DNA of 6,079 nucleotides from Acidobacteriota bacterium (GCA_027297005.1 JAPUIN010000099.1:1-6079), one strand, 5' to 3'. Counted from the stretch's first letter, positions 1 through 6,048 are shown. A program made the numbers and translations. The notes: a model not told the origin generated them from the sequence alone.

Positions 1-264
1 GTTTGGCTGTTGAGTGAAAAGTACGGTTCCGGCGGCCGTCCCGGCCGCCCCACCCCTGCGGCCCGATCCCGGCAGGAACGGGATGGAGAACGGGTTCAGA
101 AACACGAACGCGATCAGGATCACGCCCAGAAGACCGAAGAGGGCCACCGCAAACCTCCGCATGCCTCGGGTCGGAGGAGGCAGCGCCATAGGATTGACCG
201 GCCGGTCAGCCGAAGCGTCCGTCTGCTCCCGTGGGTCAGAGGATCTCTCGTCGTTTTCGATCAT
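1..264 (-). CDS. RND efflux periplasmic adaptor (membrane fusion protein), N-terminal fragment
   Basis: The first 88 codons of a gene that runs off the left edge of the window. Its ATG overlaps the stop of the outer-membrane-factor gene as ATGA, and a GGAG lies 8 nt upstream, so translation is probably coupled. Residues 1-37 are hydrophilic and acidic, then basic (MRRF at 35-38). Residues 38-56 form one hydrophobic membrane segment or uncleaved signal anchor, followed by a Pro/Gly-rich linker. There is no lipobox cysteine. The barrel-sandwich and hairpin domains that define the family lie outside the window, so the call rests on the anchor topology and on position directly after a TolC-type gene, as in CusCBA/CzcCBA-like operons. 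Such adaptors bridge the inner-membrane pump and the outer-membrane channel. It could instead be an ABC- or MFS-linked adaptor (MacA/EmrA-like). Confidence 0.7.
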   Translation of the reverse strand, partial: MIENDERSSDPREQTDASADRPVNPMALPPPTRGMRRFAVALFGLLGVILIAFVFLNPFSIPFLPGSGRRGGAAGTAAGTVLFTQQPN

Positions 265-1682
265 CGGGATGGCTCCACATCTTCAAAGGAGGATGACGGG
301 AATGGTTTCCCGGTGGCCCTTTCCAGGTCCGCCGCAGCGATCCACACATCACTCAGGAGACGTTGATAAGTCAAGCGGACCCGGAACCAGACCCGTTCCG
401 CGTCGAGCAGATCGAGGAAGTCGAGCTGGTTCGTCTGATAGGCAGCCTCGCTGGAAAAGAGAGACTGCTCCGCCTGCGGGATCAGGTTATCCCTGTACAG
501 GGCCGTCCGCTCCAGGAATGATTTCAGGTGCAGGCTGGCTTCCTGAACATCGAACCGGACACGATCCTCCTTGTCCTCCAGAAGACGGACATCCGCGTTG
601 AGGATCTCGCGGGCTTCCTGGACGCCTGCTGAAAGCCTGGAGGTGTGCAGGGGAATGGTGATGCGGGCGACAAAAGCCAGCGCATCATCACCGTTATGGG
701 GAGGAGGGGAAAGCGCGCCCGCGGGATCCTCTCTGCGGCCGACATTGGTGAAGGCGATCCCGAAGGAGAAATCGGGTCGATAATCCAGCCGACGACGCTT
801 GACGAGAAGTTCGTCCGCCCAGATCTTCGCACGAAGTGCTCCAAGGTCCGGCCGTGCCTGGATCGCCCGGGCTTCAAGATCCTCCCCGTCGTGACGTATC
901 TCCGGTTCGCGTAGTACGATGCGCGGCAATTGCAAAGGCGCTTCTGGCCGCCCCAGGAGTTGCGCCAGACGGCCCGACAGGATGTCCCGACGCTCGGTGA
1001 GGGTCGTCATCTGGTCGAGGAGCAGCGTGATTTCGGTTTGCACCTTGATCGCGTTCTGCTGGATTCCCACGCCCGTCGCATACCGGGTTAACGCGATCTG
1101 CTCGAAGCGATGAAGAAGCTCCCGCTCCTCGGCGTTGATCCGGAGCGCCTCTCCGAAGTAGATGAGATCGTAGTACGAGCGCTTGAAATCGCGGATGTGA
1201 TCGCGTTCGATCTGGCGCACCATCTCTCTGATGCTATCCGTGAGCCGCTCGGCGCGGCGGCCTTCTGTGGACAGCTTCGAGAGCCAGGGCAGACCCTGGG
1301 TCAGCTCCAGACTGTAGCGCTGCGGCCCGATCCGGGTTTCGATACTTTCCGCGAAATACCGCACACCAAGGCTGGGATCGGGAAGCGATCGGACCTGCGC
1401 GGGGCGCTCGCGACTCGACATCCAGACGTGACGGACCGAGAGGATATCCGGGTTCTCCCGCAGCACGATCTCCAGAAAACGGGCCAGTTCGAGGTCACTG
1501 ACGTGGAAGTCCTCTCCGGGCTTCAGGGGCGGGAGAAGATCAAATGTGTCTTGGCGGCTGGATTGAACCGCAGGGATCGAGGCTGTGCGAGACGATCCGT
1601 TCGCATCGGCTGCAGTCGCGTCTGCGCTCGCGAGCGCGGGCGCCATGATGCACAGGACTACGAGAGAGATTGTTCTGACCAT
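261..1682 (-). CDS. TolC-family outer membrane efflux channel
   Basis: A 473-residue outer-membrane factor that would form the trimeric exit duct of a tripartite efflux pump. The ATG at 1682 is chosen because GGAGG sits 8 nt upstream and because it starts a clean signal peptide: MVRT, a hydrophobic stretch, then cleavage after ALASA near residue 20. The reading frame stays open to 1931, but that extension has no signal and no protein-like pattern. The mature part has the two OEP repeats. The first contains NPDI at about 77-80, LPDPSLG at about 100-106 and TQGLPW at about 128-133, typical of heavy-metal (CusC/CzcC-like) members. Long amphipathic coiled-coil helices follow, then a second repeat with a FLDLLDAER stretch near the C-terminus. 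Unlike CusC, it has no lipid-attachment cysteine at the cleavage site. Substrate cannot be told from this protein alone. Confidence 0.9.
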   Translation of the reverse strand: MVRTISLVVLCIMAPALASADATAADANGSSRTASIPAVQSSRQDTFDLLPPLKPGEDFHVSDLELARFLEIVLRENPDILSVRHVWMSSRERPAQVRSLPDPSLGVRYFAESIETRIGPQRYSLELTQGLPWLSKLSTEGRRAERLTDSIREMVRQIERDHIRDFKRSYYDLIYFGEALRINAEERELLHRFEQIALTRYATGVGIQQNAIKVQTEITLLLDQMTTLTERRDILSGRLAQLLGRPEAPLQLPRIVLREPEIRHDGEDLEARAIQARPDLGALRAKIWADELLVKRRRLDYRPDFSFGIAFTNVGRREDPAGALSPPPHNGDDALAFVARITIPLHTSRLSAGVQEAREILNADVRLLEDKEDRVRFDVQEASLHLKSFLERTALYRDNLIPQAEQSLFSSEAAYQTNQLDFLDLLDAERVWFRVRLTYQRLLSDVWIAAADLERATGKPFPSSSFEDVEPSR

Positions 1683-1988
1683 TGATTCGGCCTCCGCGGC
1701 GAATCGGCCCGGAATTCGCCAGTTGGGCTGTGAGCGCAGCGCCACGCACCTCAGATCATCTCGATGGTTTTCAGCGAGGGGACGCGCGGGTGATGCTCGA
1801 TCGTCTCGGGGTGCAAGAAGGACAAGCGACACACGCGCAGGACGCTGATTGATTTGATTCATTTTTTTATGACCCAGGATCCATGGATCGAATCGCCGAT
1901 CCGGGAGGGTCCGCTCTGTCGCCGGAAACACGCAGAACGGACGGGTTTAATCAGAAAGAAAAGGGAAGATCGCTCTGCTGGGAGGGGA
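1683..1988. other. 306-bp gene-free gap between the cysteine-rich gene and the TolC-family gene
   Basis: I see no convincing gene on either strand. The stretch holds a perfect 12-bp palindrome GATCCATGGATC (1878-1889), which overlaps a 6-bp stem-loop GGATCG/CGATCC (1885-1902), and a run of seven T on the plus strand (1862-1868). The T run does not follow a hairpin in the correct orientation for a terminator on either strand. I found no good sigma70 promoter for the TolC-family gene, only weak partial matches. The efflux genes may therefore be read through from the promoter at 2388-2416, which would give a long spacer in the mRNA, or from a promoter type I cannot recognise. Confidence 0.5.
1691..1695 (-). 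promoter_or_regulatory. Shine-Dalgarno GGAGG that fixes the start of the TolC-family gene
   Basis: GGAGG on the minus strand, 8 nt before the ATG at 1682. It selects this start over in-frame ATGs further upstream at 1862 and 1931, neither of which leads into a signal peptide. Confidence 0.7.
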
Positions 1989-2381
1989 TTAGTTCAGGAA
2001 GCCGGAGCCAGTAAGGAAGAGAGGAATCGGATTACCCGGTGGTTCCGGGGTGGAACAGATTGCGAGGATGGAGCGAGCGGCCCCCGCAGTCAATCTGGAA
2101 GGATCGGAGTCGGACGGGAGCGCCGCCACGGCGGACGGAGAGGCCTGATCAAAAGGTCTTGCGGTCCTGGCCGATGTGATGATCGGTCCGGGCATCAACG
2201 CGCCCTGCTGTTGGGAACAGCAGCCCGCACGCGACACGGAGGTGGAGCAGGGTTCCCCCTCGGCCGTGCAACAGGGCATGGCCACGGCGGCCTGCGCCGG
2301 CATGCAGAATGGCGCCACGCTGCTCAACGCCACGAGGACGCCCAGCCCCATCACCGTCGCAAATCGTCGAGATTTCAACAT
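1989..2381 (-). CDS. small secreted cysteine-rich protein, function unknown, next to efflux genes
   Basis: A 130-residue protein. Residues 1-31 are a classic signal peptide: basic KSRR at 3-6, a hydrophobic core, then MPAQA with cleavage after 31 or after AVA at 34. The mature protein opens at once with MPCC and has cysteines at 37, 38, 45, 54 and 55 (CC-x6-C-x8-CC), plus one near residue 110. The rest is Ala/Ser/Pro-rich and looks disordered, ending in a hydrophobic PLFLTGSGFLN. No domain is recognised. Paired cysteines on an exported protein encoded just ahead of a TolC/adaptor pair suggest periplasmic binding of a soft metal such as copper, but that is inference. The ATG at 2381 has no Shine-Dalgarno. 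It is preferred because the next ATG (2351) would remove the basic n-region. Disulfide bonding rather than metal binding is an alternative. Confidence 0.72.
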   Translation of the reverse strand: MLKSRRFATVMGLGVLVALSSVAPFCMPAQAAVAMPCCTAEGEPCSTSVSRAGCCSQQQGALMPGPIITSARTARPFDQASPSAVAALPSDSDPSRLTAGAARSILAICSTPEPPGNPIPLFLTGSGFLN

Positions 2382-2387
2382 ATGGAC

Positions 2388-2416
2388 AATATACAGAAGA
2401 TCGACGCTTCCGGCAA
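2388..2416 (-). promoter_or_regulatory. sigma70-type promoter for the cysteine-rich gene, predicting a leaderless mRNA
   Basis: The -35 box TTGCCG (2416-2411) and -10 box TATATT (2393-2388) are separated by exactly 17 nt. Six nucleotides after the -10 box comes the A of the ATG at 2381, so the expected transcription start coincides with the start codon. The absence of a Shine-Dalgarno there agrees with leaderless translation. Confidence 0.6.
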
Positions 2417-2466
2417 GGCGGGGACCCTGTCGGCTCCGGCCGGCATGGGTGGAGCGAGGAGCGGGG

Positions 2467-2523
2467 TGAGGTCCCCGGACCCCGCGGGTGTCGTGAGGTG
2501 CCGAGCCTGAGGGACACCTCAGG
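2467..2523. repeat. cluster of TGAGG motifs with nested inverted repeats in a divergent promoter region
   Basis: TGAGG occurs on the plus strand at 2467, 2494 and 2508, and inverted as CCTCA at 2517-2521. CCTGAGG (2506-2512) and CCTCAGG (2517-2523) form a perfect 7-bp inverted repeat around GACA. TGAGGTG (2494-2500) and CACCTCA (2515-2521) form a second 7-bp pair that shares the right arm, so the two structures are mutually exclusive. The cluster lies just upstream of the predicted proC promoter and 50-135 bp upstream of the promoter of the cysteine-rich gene. It could be an operator for a dimeric regulator, but chance in GC-rich DNA is possible. Confidence 0.35.
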
Positions 2524-2546
2524 GGAATCCCCCGGCCGCGCTGGAG

Positions 2547-2552
2547 TACAAT
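2547..2552 (+). promoter_or_regulatory. -10-like box for proC
   Basis: TACAAT matches the sigma70 -10 consensus at five of six positions. It would start transcription about 20 nt before the proC ATG, leaving room for the GGGGAG ribosome binding site at 2566-2571. No good -35 box lies at the right distance, so an activator may be needed. Confidence 0.4.
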
Positions 2553-2578
2553 CCGGCATTCTCACGGGGAGCGTGGCC

Positions 2579-3403
2579 ATGGCAAAGCGGGGCGGGATGG
2601 AACGGATCGCGGTGATCGGCGCCGGCAAGCTCGGTGCGAGCCTGATCGGCGGCCTGCTGGATGGGGGACACGTCGACCGCCGCCGGATCGTGGCGACGGC
2701 CGCCCATCGGGAACGACTCGAATACCTGGCGCGCACCTACCGGATCGCCACAACGCTTCGCAATGATCAGGCCGTTCGTGGGGCCTCGGTGGTGATCCTG
2801 GCAGTGAAGCCGCAGGCGATGGGGACCGTCCTGGCCGACATCCGCAAGCGGGTGACAAAGAACCAGCTGGTGCTGTCGGTTGCGGCCTCAGTACCGTCGG
2901 CGTATATCGAAAAAAGACTCCCCCCGGGGGTGCCGGTCGTGCGCGCGATGCCGAACACACCGTGCCTGATCCGCAAGGGGATGACCGCCGTGGCCCGCGG
3001 CCGGCATGCCGCCGATTCCCACCTCGAGGTCGCCCGGCGGATCTTCTCCCCGCTCGGGCGCTGCCTGATCCTGGACGAGAAGCACATGGATGCCGTGACC
3101 GGTCTCTCCGCTTCCGGCCCCGCCTACCTGTACGTCGTCATCGAGTCGCTGGCGGAAGGGGGCGTGAAGGTCGGCCTGCCACGCGACGTGGCCACCGAAC
3201 TGGCTGCGCAGATGGTCCTGGGCGCCGCCTCGATGGTGCTCGAGTCGGGCGAGCACCCGGCCAAGCTGAAGGACGTCGTCACGACACCGGCCGGATGTAC
3301 CATCGACGGCCTGCTGGAACTGGAGGAGGGCGGACTGCGCGTCACCCTCATCAAGACTGTGGTGCGGGCCACCGAGAGGGCCAGGGACCTGATTCAAAGC
3401 TAG
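2579..3403 (+). CDS. proC: pyrroline-5-carboxylate reductase
   Basis: 274 residues, the normal length for ProC, which reduces 1-pyrroline-5-carboxylate to L-proline with NAD(P)H in the cytoplasm, the last step of proline synthesis. The N-terminal Rossmann fold shows GAGKLG at 14-19, AVKPQ at 75-79 and MPNTP at 124-128. The C-terminal dimerisation and substrate domain shows LSASGPAY at 176-183, GVKVGLPR at 195-202, TTPAGCTI at 235-242 (most relatives have PGGTT) and LEEGGLR at 248-254. The ATG at 2579 is chosen for GGGGAG ending 7 nt upstream. The ATG at 2597 would also leave the fold intact, but its purine-rich tract abuts the codon. The gene stands alone on the plus strand, divergent from the efflux locus, and is followed by a strong stem-loop. 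Confidence 0.95.
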   Translation: MAKRGGMERIAVIGAGKLGASLIGGLLDGGHVDRRRIVATAAHRERLEYLARTYRIATTLRNDQAVRGASVVILAVKPQAMGTVLADIRKRVTKNQLVLSVAASVPSAYIEKRLPPGVPVVRAMPNTPCLIRKGMTAVARGRHAADSHLEVARRIFSPLGRCLILDEKHMDAVTGLSASGPAYLYVVIESLAEGGVKVGLPRDVATELAAQMVLGAASMVLESGEHPAKLKDVVTTPAGCTIDGLLELEEGGLRVTLIKTVVRATERARDLIQS

Positions 3404-3410
3404 GAGTCTG

Positions 3411-3446
3411 TCCGGGCCGACGGGGCTCCGGGGCGTCGGACCCGGA
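3411..3446 (+). terminator. strong GC-rich stem-loop after proC, possible terminator
   Basis: The arms TCCGGGCCGACG (3411-3422) and CGTCGGACCCGGA (3434-3446) pair over 12 bp with one bulged A at 3440 and an 11-nt loop. It starts 8 nt after the proC stop. No T-run follows, so it is not a textbook intrinsic terminator. It may act as a weak or U-less terminator, or protect the 3' end of the mRNA. Confidence 0.45.
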
Positions 3447-3469
3447 TCGACTGCAGGCTGCCGATCGCC

Positions 3470-3498
3470 TTGATTTCGATCCGGCCGGAACTCATCAT
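3470..3498 (+). promoter_or_regulatory. possible sigma70 promoter for the haem-oxygenase-like gene
   Basis: TTGATT (3470-3475) and CATCAT (3493-3498) each match consensus at four of six positions, with a 17-nt spacer. They sit between the proC stem-loop and the ribosome binding site at 3524, which is where a promoter for an independent transcript would be expected. The match is modest. Confidence 0.3.
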
Positions 3499-3523
3499 TC
3501 CTGCGACGGATTCTCAACCCCGT

Positions 3524-3528
3524 GAGGG
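3524..3528 (+). promoter_or_regulatory. Shine-Dalgarno GAGGG deciding the start at 3536
   Basis: GAGGG lies 7 nt before the ATG at 3536. The frame is open from an ATG at 3470, but that start would add 22 residues with no family resemblance. Confidence 0.6.
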
Positions 3529-3535
3529 TTTCTTC

Positions 3536-4318
3536 ATGCCGCAGGCCGCTTCAGAGATCCAGGAAGTCCTGCTCCAGGTGATGGACCGCAAGGACCACTG
3601 GGCGTGGTCCCATATCAATGAAGGGCGTGCCACACGGGCCCAGCTCCTGCTTCACTTTCAGCAGGAGTTCGAGGTGTACGTGCGAGACTTCCCGATTCTC
3701 CTCAGTCGTGTGCACGCGCGCTGCCCGCATCCCGAGGTGCGGCAGGATCTCGCCGAGAATCTGTACGAGGAGGAGACCGGGAAGCTGAGCATGGGAGTAC
3801 CGCATTCCGAGCTATTCTTGGTCATGATGGAGGGGCTCGGCTTCCCCCGTGCACGCTTTGAAGGGATCGAGCTGGAGCCGGAGGCGTCGGCCTACAGGGC
3901 CTGGATCGACATGGTCACCACGCGCCGGCCCTGGATCGAGGGGGCCGCGGTGGTGACCATCTTCATCGAGGGGAGCGTCGAGGACCGGCGACGGATCACG
4001 GCTCGCGAGATGGAGGATCCGGTCGACATCGAGGCCGAGCTCGGTCGCAACTCACTCGTCCGGCACTATGGTGCCGATCCGAGATCCCTCGACCTCAAGC
4101 GCGCCCACCACATGGTCGAGAGCGGGCACCGGACGATGGCGTGGAAGATGGTCCTGGAGTACGCCAGAAGCCCCAAGGCACGCGAGCGCATCGTGAAGAC
4201 CATGAAGCGGACGCTCGAACTCTGGCACCTTTACAGGGACGGCGTCGCGCGCGCCTGCCGCATCGAGTCGGCGACGCTCAGCTCCCCGGGGGGGCCGCGC
4301 GCACGAGCACGACAGTAA
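3536..4318 (+). CDS. haem-oxygenase-like diiron-fold protein (TenA/PqqC/CADD superfamily), reaction unknown
   Basis: 260 residues, all-helical, cytoplasmic by the lack of a signal. Compared from memory with chlamydial CADD, the order of features agrees: an EGRATRAQLLLHFQQEF stretch (29-45), DFPILLSRVHARC (51-63), ENLYEEETG (74-82), PHSEL (89-93), IFIEGS (142-147) and HHMVESGH (191-198). Likely metal ligands are E79, H90, E145, H191, E195 and H198. The final H-xxx-E-xx-H has Glu where CADD has Asp. The loop between E79 and H90 is a few residues longer than in CADD. W24 falls about where CADD has the tyrosine it sacrifices to make p-aminobenzoate, so that chemistry seems unlikely. Members of this fold oxidise small molecules or fatty acids, or hydrolyse thiamin derivatives. 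Neighbours give no pathway clue. Its 3' end overlaps the convergent PP2C gene by 41 bp. Confidence 0.8.
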   Translation: MPQAASEIQEVLLQVMDRKDHWAWSHINEGRATRAQLLLHFQQEFEVYVRDFPILLSRVHARCPHPEVRQDLAENLYEEETGKLSMGVPHSELFLVMMEGLGFPRARFEGIELEPEASAYRAWIDMVTTRRPWIEGAAVVTIFIEGSVEDRRRITAREMEDPVDIEAELGRNSLVRHYGADPRSLDLKRAHHMVESGHRTMAWKMVLEYARSPKARERIVKTMKRTLELWHLYRDGVARACRIESATLSSPGGPRARARQ

Positions 4319-5069
4319 CGTTGTCGTCGCCGCCGCGGGAGTTGGCCAGATCGATGAGATCCTTGCACCCGGTATCAATGTCAGAGGTGACATGCTGCAG
4401 CGCGTTCTGGATCTCGTCATCCTCGGCCATCGATGTGAGCCCGTCTGAGCAGAGCAGCAGGATGTCGCCATTCTGGAGCTCCTGCTCGATGAGGTCGACC
4501 TCGACCTCCTCCTGGCTGCCGACAGCCCGGGTGAGAACATTGCGGGCGGGATGCCGGCGCGCCTCCTCCGCACTGATCGCACCGGCCCTCATCTGCTCGT
4601 TCACGAAGGTGTGATCGGAGGTGAGCTGGCGCATCACCTTCCCACGCAGCAGGTAGACTCGACTGTCGCCAACCGATCCGATGTGGGCGCGGTCATCCTG
4701 AATCAGGGCGATGACGACGGTCGTCCCCATCCCGCGCATGCTCTGGTCTTTGCGGACAGAACGCATGATCTCCTGATTGGCCAACCGAATCGCCGTCAGG
4801 ACCCGGCGGGCCGGAATCGGCAGGGCCTCCTCCTGGTGGGTGAGGGAGCGCATGCTGGCGGGGAAGGTCGGATCATTGCGAGGATCGCTCCCGGAGATGT
4901 GCCGCTCGATCGACTCGACGGCAAGCCGGGAGGCGACCTCGCCCGCAGCGTGCCCGCCCATTCCGTCCGCTACGACATAGAGATTGTTGCGGGGATCGAT
5001 GGAGAAGGAGTCCTCGTTGGAGGCCCGCTTGCGGCCGACGTCACTCAGGCCGGCGCTCCTGTAGGACAT
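4278..5069 (-). CDS. PP2C-family Ser/Thr protein phosphatase (Stp1/PrpC-like)
   Basis: 263 residues, a complete single-domain, soluble PP2C that removes phosphate from Ser/Thr (usually reversing Hanks-type kinases) with two or three Mn/Mg ions. The motifs appear in order: DVGRKRASNED at 10-20, VVADGMGGH at 32-40, MGTT at 114-117, GSVGDSR at 131-137, LTSDH at 149-153, NVLTRAVG at 177-184, LLCSDGL at 205-211 and GGDDNVTVV at 246-254. The metal-binding acids D20, D35, D209 and D249 are all present, so it should be active. The ATG at 5069 matches where relatives start and lies 16 nt after the stop of the TPR gene. In-frame GTGs at 5093 and 5102 are alternatives, the former with a better ribosome binding site. 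It is probably co-transcribed with the TPR gene. Its kinase partner is not in the window. Confidence 0.93.
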   Translation of the reverse strand: MSYRSAGLSDVGRKRASNEDSFSIDPRNNLYVVADGMGGHAAGEVASRLAVESIERHISGSDPRNDPTFPASMRSLTHQEEALPIPARRVLTAIRLANQEIMRSVRKDQSMRGMGTTVVIALIQDDRAHIGSVGDSRVYLLRGKVMRQLTSDHTFVNEQMRAGAISAEEARRHPARNVLTRAVGSQEEVEVDLIEQELQNGDILLLCSDGLTSMAEDDEIQNALQHVTSDIDTGCKDLIDLANSRGGDDNVTVVLVRAAPPGS

Positions 5070-5085
5070 TTTTCCGGCCCGGGCT

Positions 5086-6048
5086 TCAGCCACGCGTCTC
5101 ACCCTCCATCCGTGCTGTCTCCCGCTGCGGGCTTGAAAGCTCCTTGAGCTTCAGGAGCGCGGCGTGATTCTGCGGCTCGCGCGACAGTACGGCGCGAAGT
5201 TCCTCGATCGCCGGTGAGGTCTGGCCAGCGTGAGCGAGAGCATACGCCAGATTGAGCCTCGCCACATGATATTCCTCGTTGAGGTCGAGCGCGCGACGGA
5301 ATGATGCGATCGCTTCGGTCCATTGCTCCACCTCCCCACACGCCACGCCCAGGTAGTTGTGGACGTCGGCGAATCCCGGGTTGAAGCCGGCGGCTTCACC
5401 AAGGTGCTCGATGGCGCTCTCGTGTCCGCCCTCGCGCAGCGCCTTGAGGCCACGGCGATAGTGGAAGGCGAAGCTCTCCGGGCGCCTTTGTAGTGCCTCG
5501 CGCATCCACTCCGGTCCCTCCTCCAGATCGTCCCGCTCGAACGCCTTGATCCCCTTCGCGTAGGGAGCGTCGATCGCCTTGCGCGCCAGGTCGCGTGCTT
5601 TCTTGAACTCGCCGAGTGCCTCGTCCTTGCGCCCGGCCTTGAGGAACTGGAATGCGAGCTGCACCCGGGCCTCCAGATAGCGGGGGTTCAGCTCGACGGC
5701 GTGACGGTATGCTTCGATTGACTCCGGGATCAGATCGAACCGGGTGTACAGCGCCCCCATCCGGGAATGGATGTCGGCGTAACCGGGTGTAAGCTTGAGG
5801 GCCTGCCGGTATTCCTGGACCGCCCGGTCCAGATCCTGCGTGGTCTCGAACACCTCGGCGGCGGCGATGTGCGTCTCGGTGAGATAGTAGAGCGCCATCC
5901 GCCGGTCGGCTTCGGACGAGTCACTGCCGCGAAGCGCCCGGTTCAGGTACTCGATCGCCTGTTTCGACTCGCCGCGGGAGTAGTGATAAATCCCCGATTT
6001 CAGCTGGTAGTTGCCGAGTTGGTTGCGGACCGACTTGAGCAGCCGCAT
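5086..6048 (-). CDS. tetratricopeptide-repeat (TPR) protein
   Basis: 320 residues built almost wholly of about eight TPR units of roughly 34 residues, covering about 14-295. Clear examples are residues 72-104 (DLDRAVQEYRQALKLTPGYAD), 106-122 (IPESIEAYRHAVELNP), 226-259 (with YLGVACGEVEQWTEAIASFRR) and 261-293. There is no signal peptide or membrane segment, so it is probably cytoplasmic. TPRs form a superhelical scaffold that binds other proteins, and no catalytic domain is seen. The ATG at 6048 has GGAAGG ending 7 nt upstream and shares its A with the TGA of an upstream frame, which suggests an operon. Its stop lies 16 nt before the PP2C start, so it may scaffold or regulate phospho-signalling, but the partner is unknown. 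The last 20 residues are charged and outside the repeats. Confidence 0.88.
   Translation of the reverse strand: MRLLKSVRNQLGNYQLKSGIYHYSRGESKQAIEYLNRALRGSDSSEADRRMALYYLTETHIAAAEVFETTQDLDRAVQEYRQALKLTPGYADIHSRMGALYTRFDLIPESIEAYRHAVELNPRYLEARVQLAFQFLKAGRKDEALGEFKKARDLARKAIDAPYAKGIKAFERDDLEEGPEWMREALQRRPESFAFHYRRGLKALREGGHESAIEHLGEAAGFNPGFADVHNYLGVACGEVEQWTEAIASFRRALDLNEEYHVARLNLAYALAHAGQTSPAIEELRAVLSREPQNHAALLKLKELSSPQRETARMEGETRG
5103..5107 (-). promoter_or_regulatory. GGAGG that could set an earlier GTG start for the PP2C gene
   Basis: This GGAGG inside the end of the TPR gene lies 9 nt before the GTG at 5093 and directly abuts the GTG at 5102. The ATG at 5069 has only a weak GGA nearby. Use of 5093 would add 8 residues to the phosphatase and overlap the TPR stop by 8 bp, implying translational coupling. 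Confidence 0.4.

Noticed and set aside
14..601. Plus-strand open frame of 195 codons across the left end
   Set aside because: It lies antisense to the TolC-family and adaptor genes, which have signal peptide, family motifs and good start sites. Its translation is Arg/Pro/Gly-rich with no domain, as expected from a shadow frame in GC-rich DNA.
1110..1685. Plus-strand open frame of 191 codons opposite the TolC-family gene
   Set aside because: Although its translation looks fairly protein-like, it mirrors the codon periodicity of the strongly supported minus-strand gene and shows no domain.
1861..1902. T-run plus stem-loop as an intrinsic terminator
   Set aside because: On the plus strand the T-run precedes the hairpin, and on the minus strand it reads as A-run, so neither orientation gives a terminator.
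1683..1931. N-terminal extension of the TolC-family protein to 1931 or 1862
   Set aside because: The extension has no signal peptide or family similarity, while ATG 1682 has GGAGG at 8 nt and opens a good signal peptide.
1854..2510. Plus-strand open frame of 218 codons opposite the cysteine-rich gene
   Set aside because: Low-complexity Arg/Gly-rich translation with no signal or domain. The minus strand here has promoter, signal peptide and ordered cysteines.
2149..2736. Minus-strand open frame of 195 codons overlapping proC and the cysteine-rich gene
   Set aside because: It crosses the divergent promoter region and two better genes, and its translation is Ser/Arg/Pro-rich with no domain.
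2888..3517. Minus-strand open frame of 209 codons opposite proC
   Set aside because: Antisense to a gene with all ProC motifs, and its translation has no recognisable domain.
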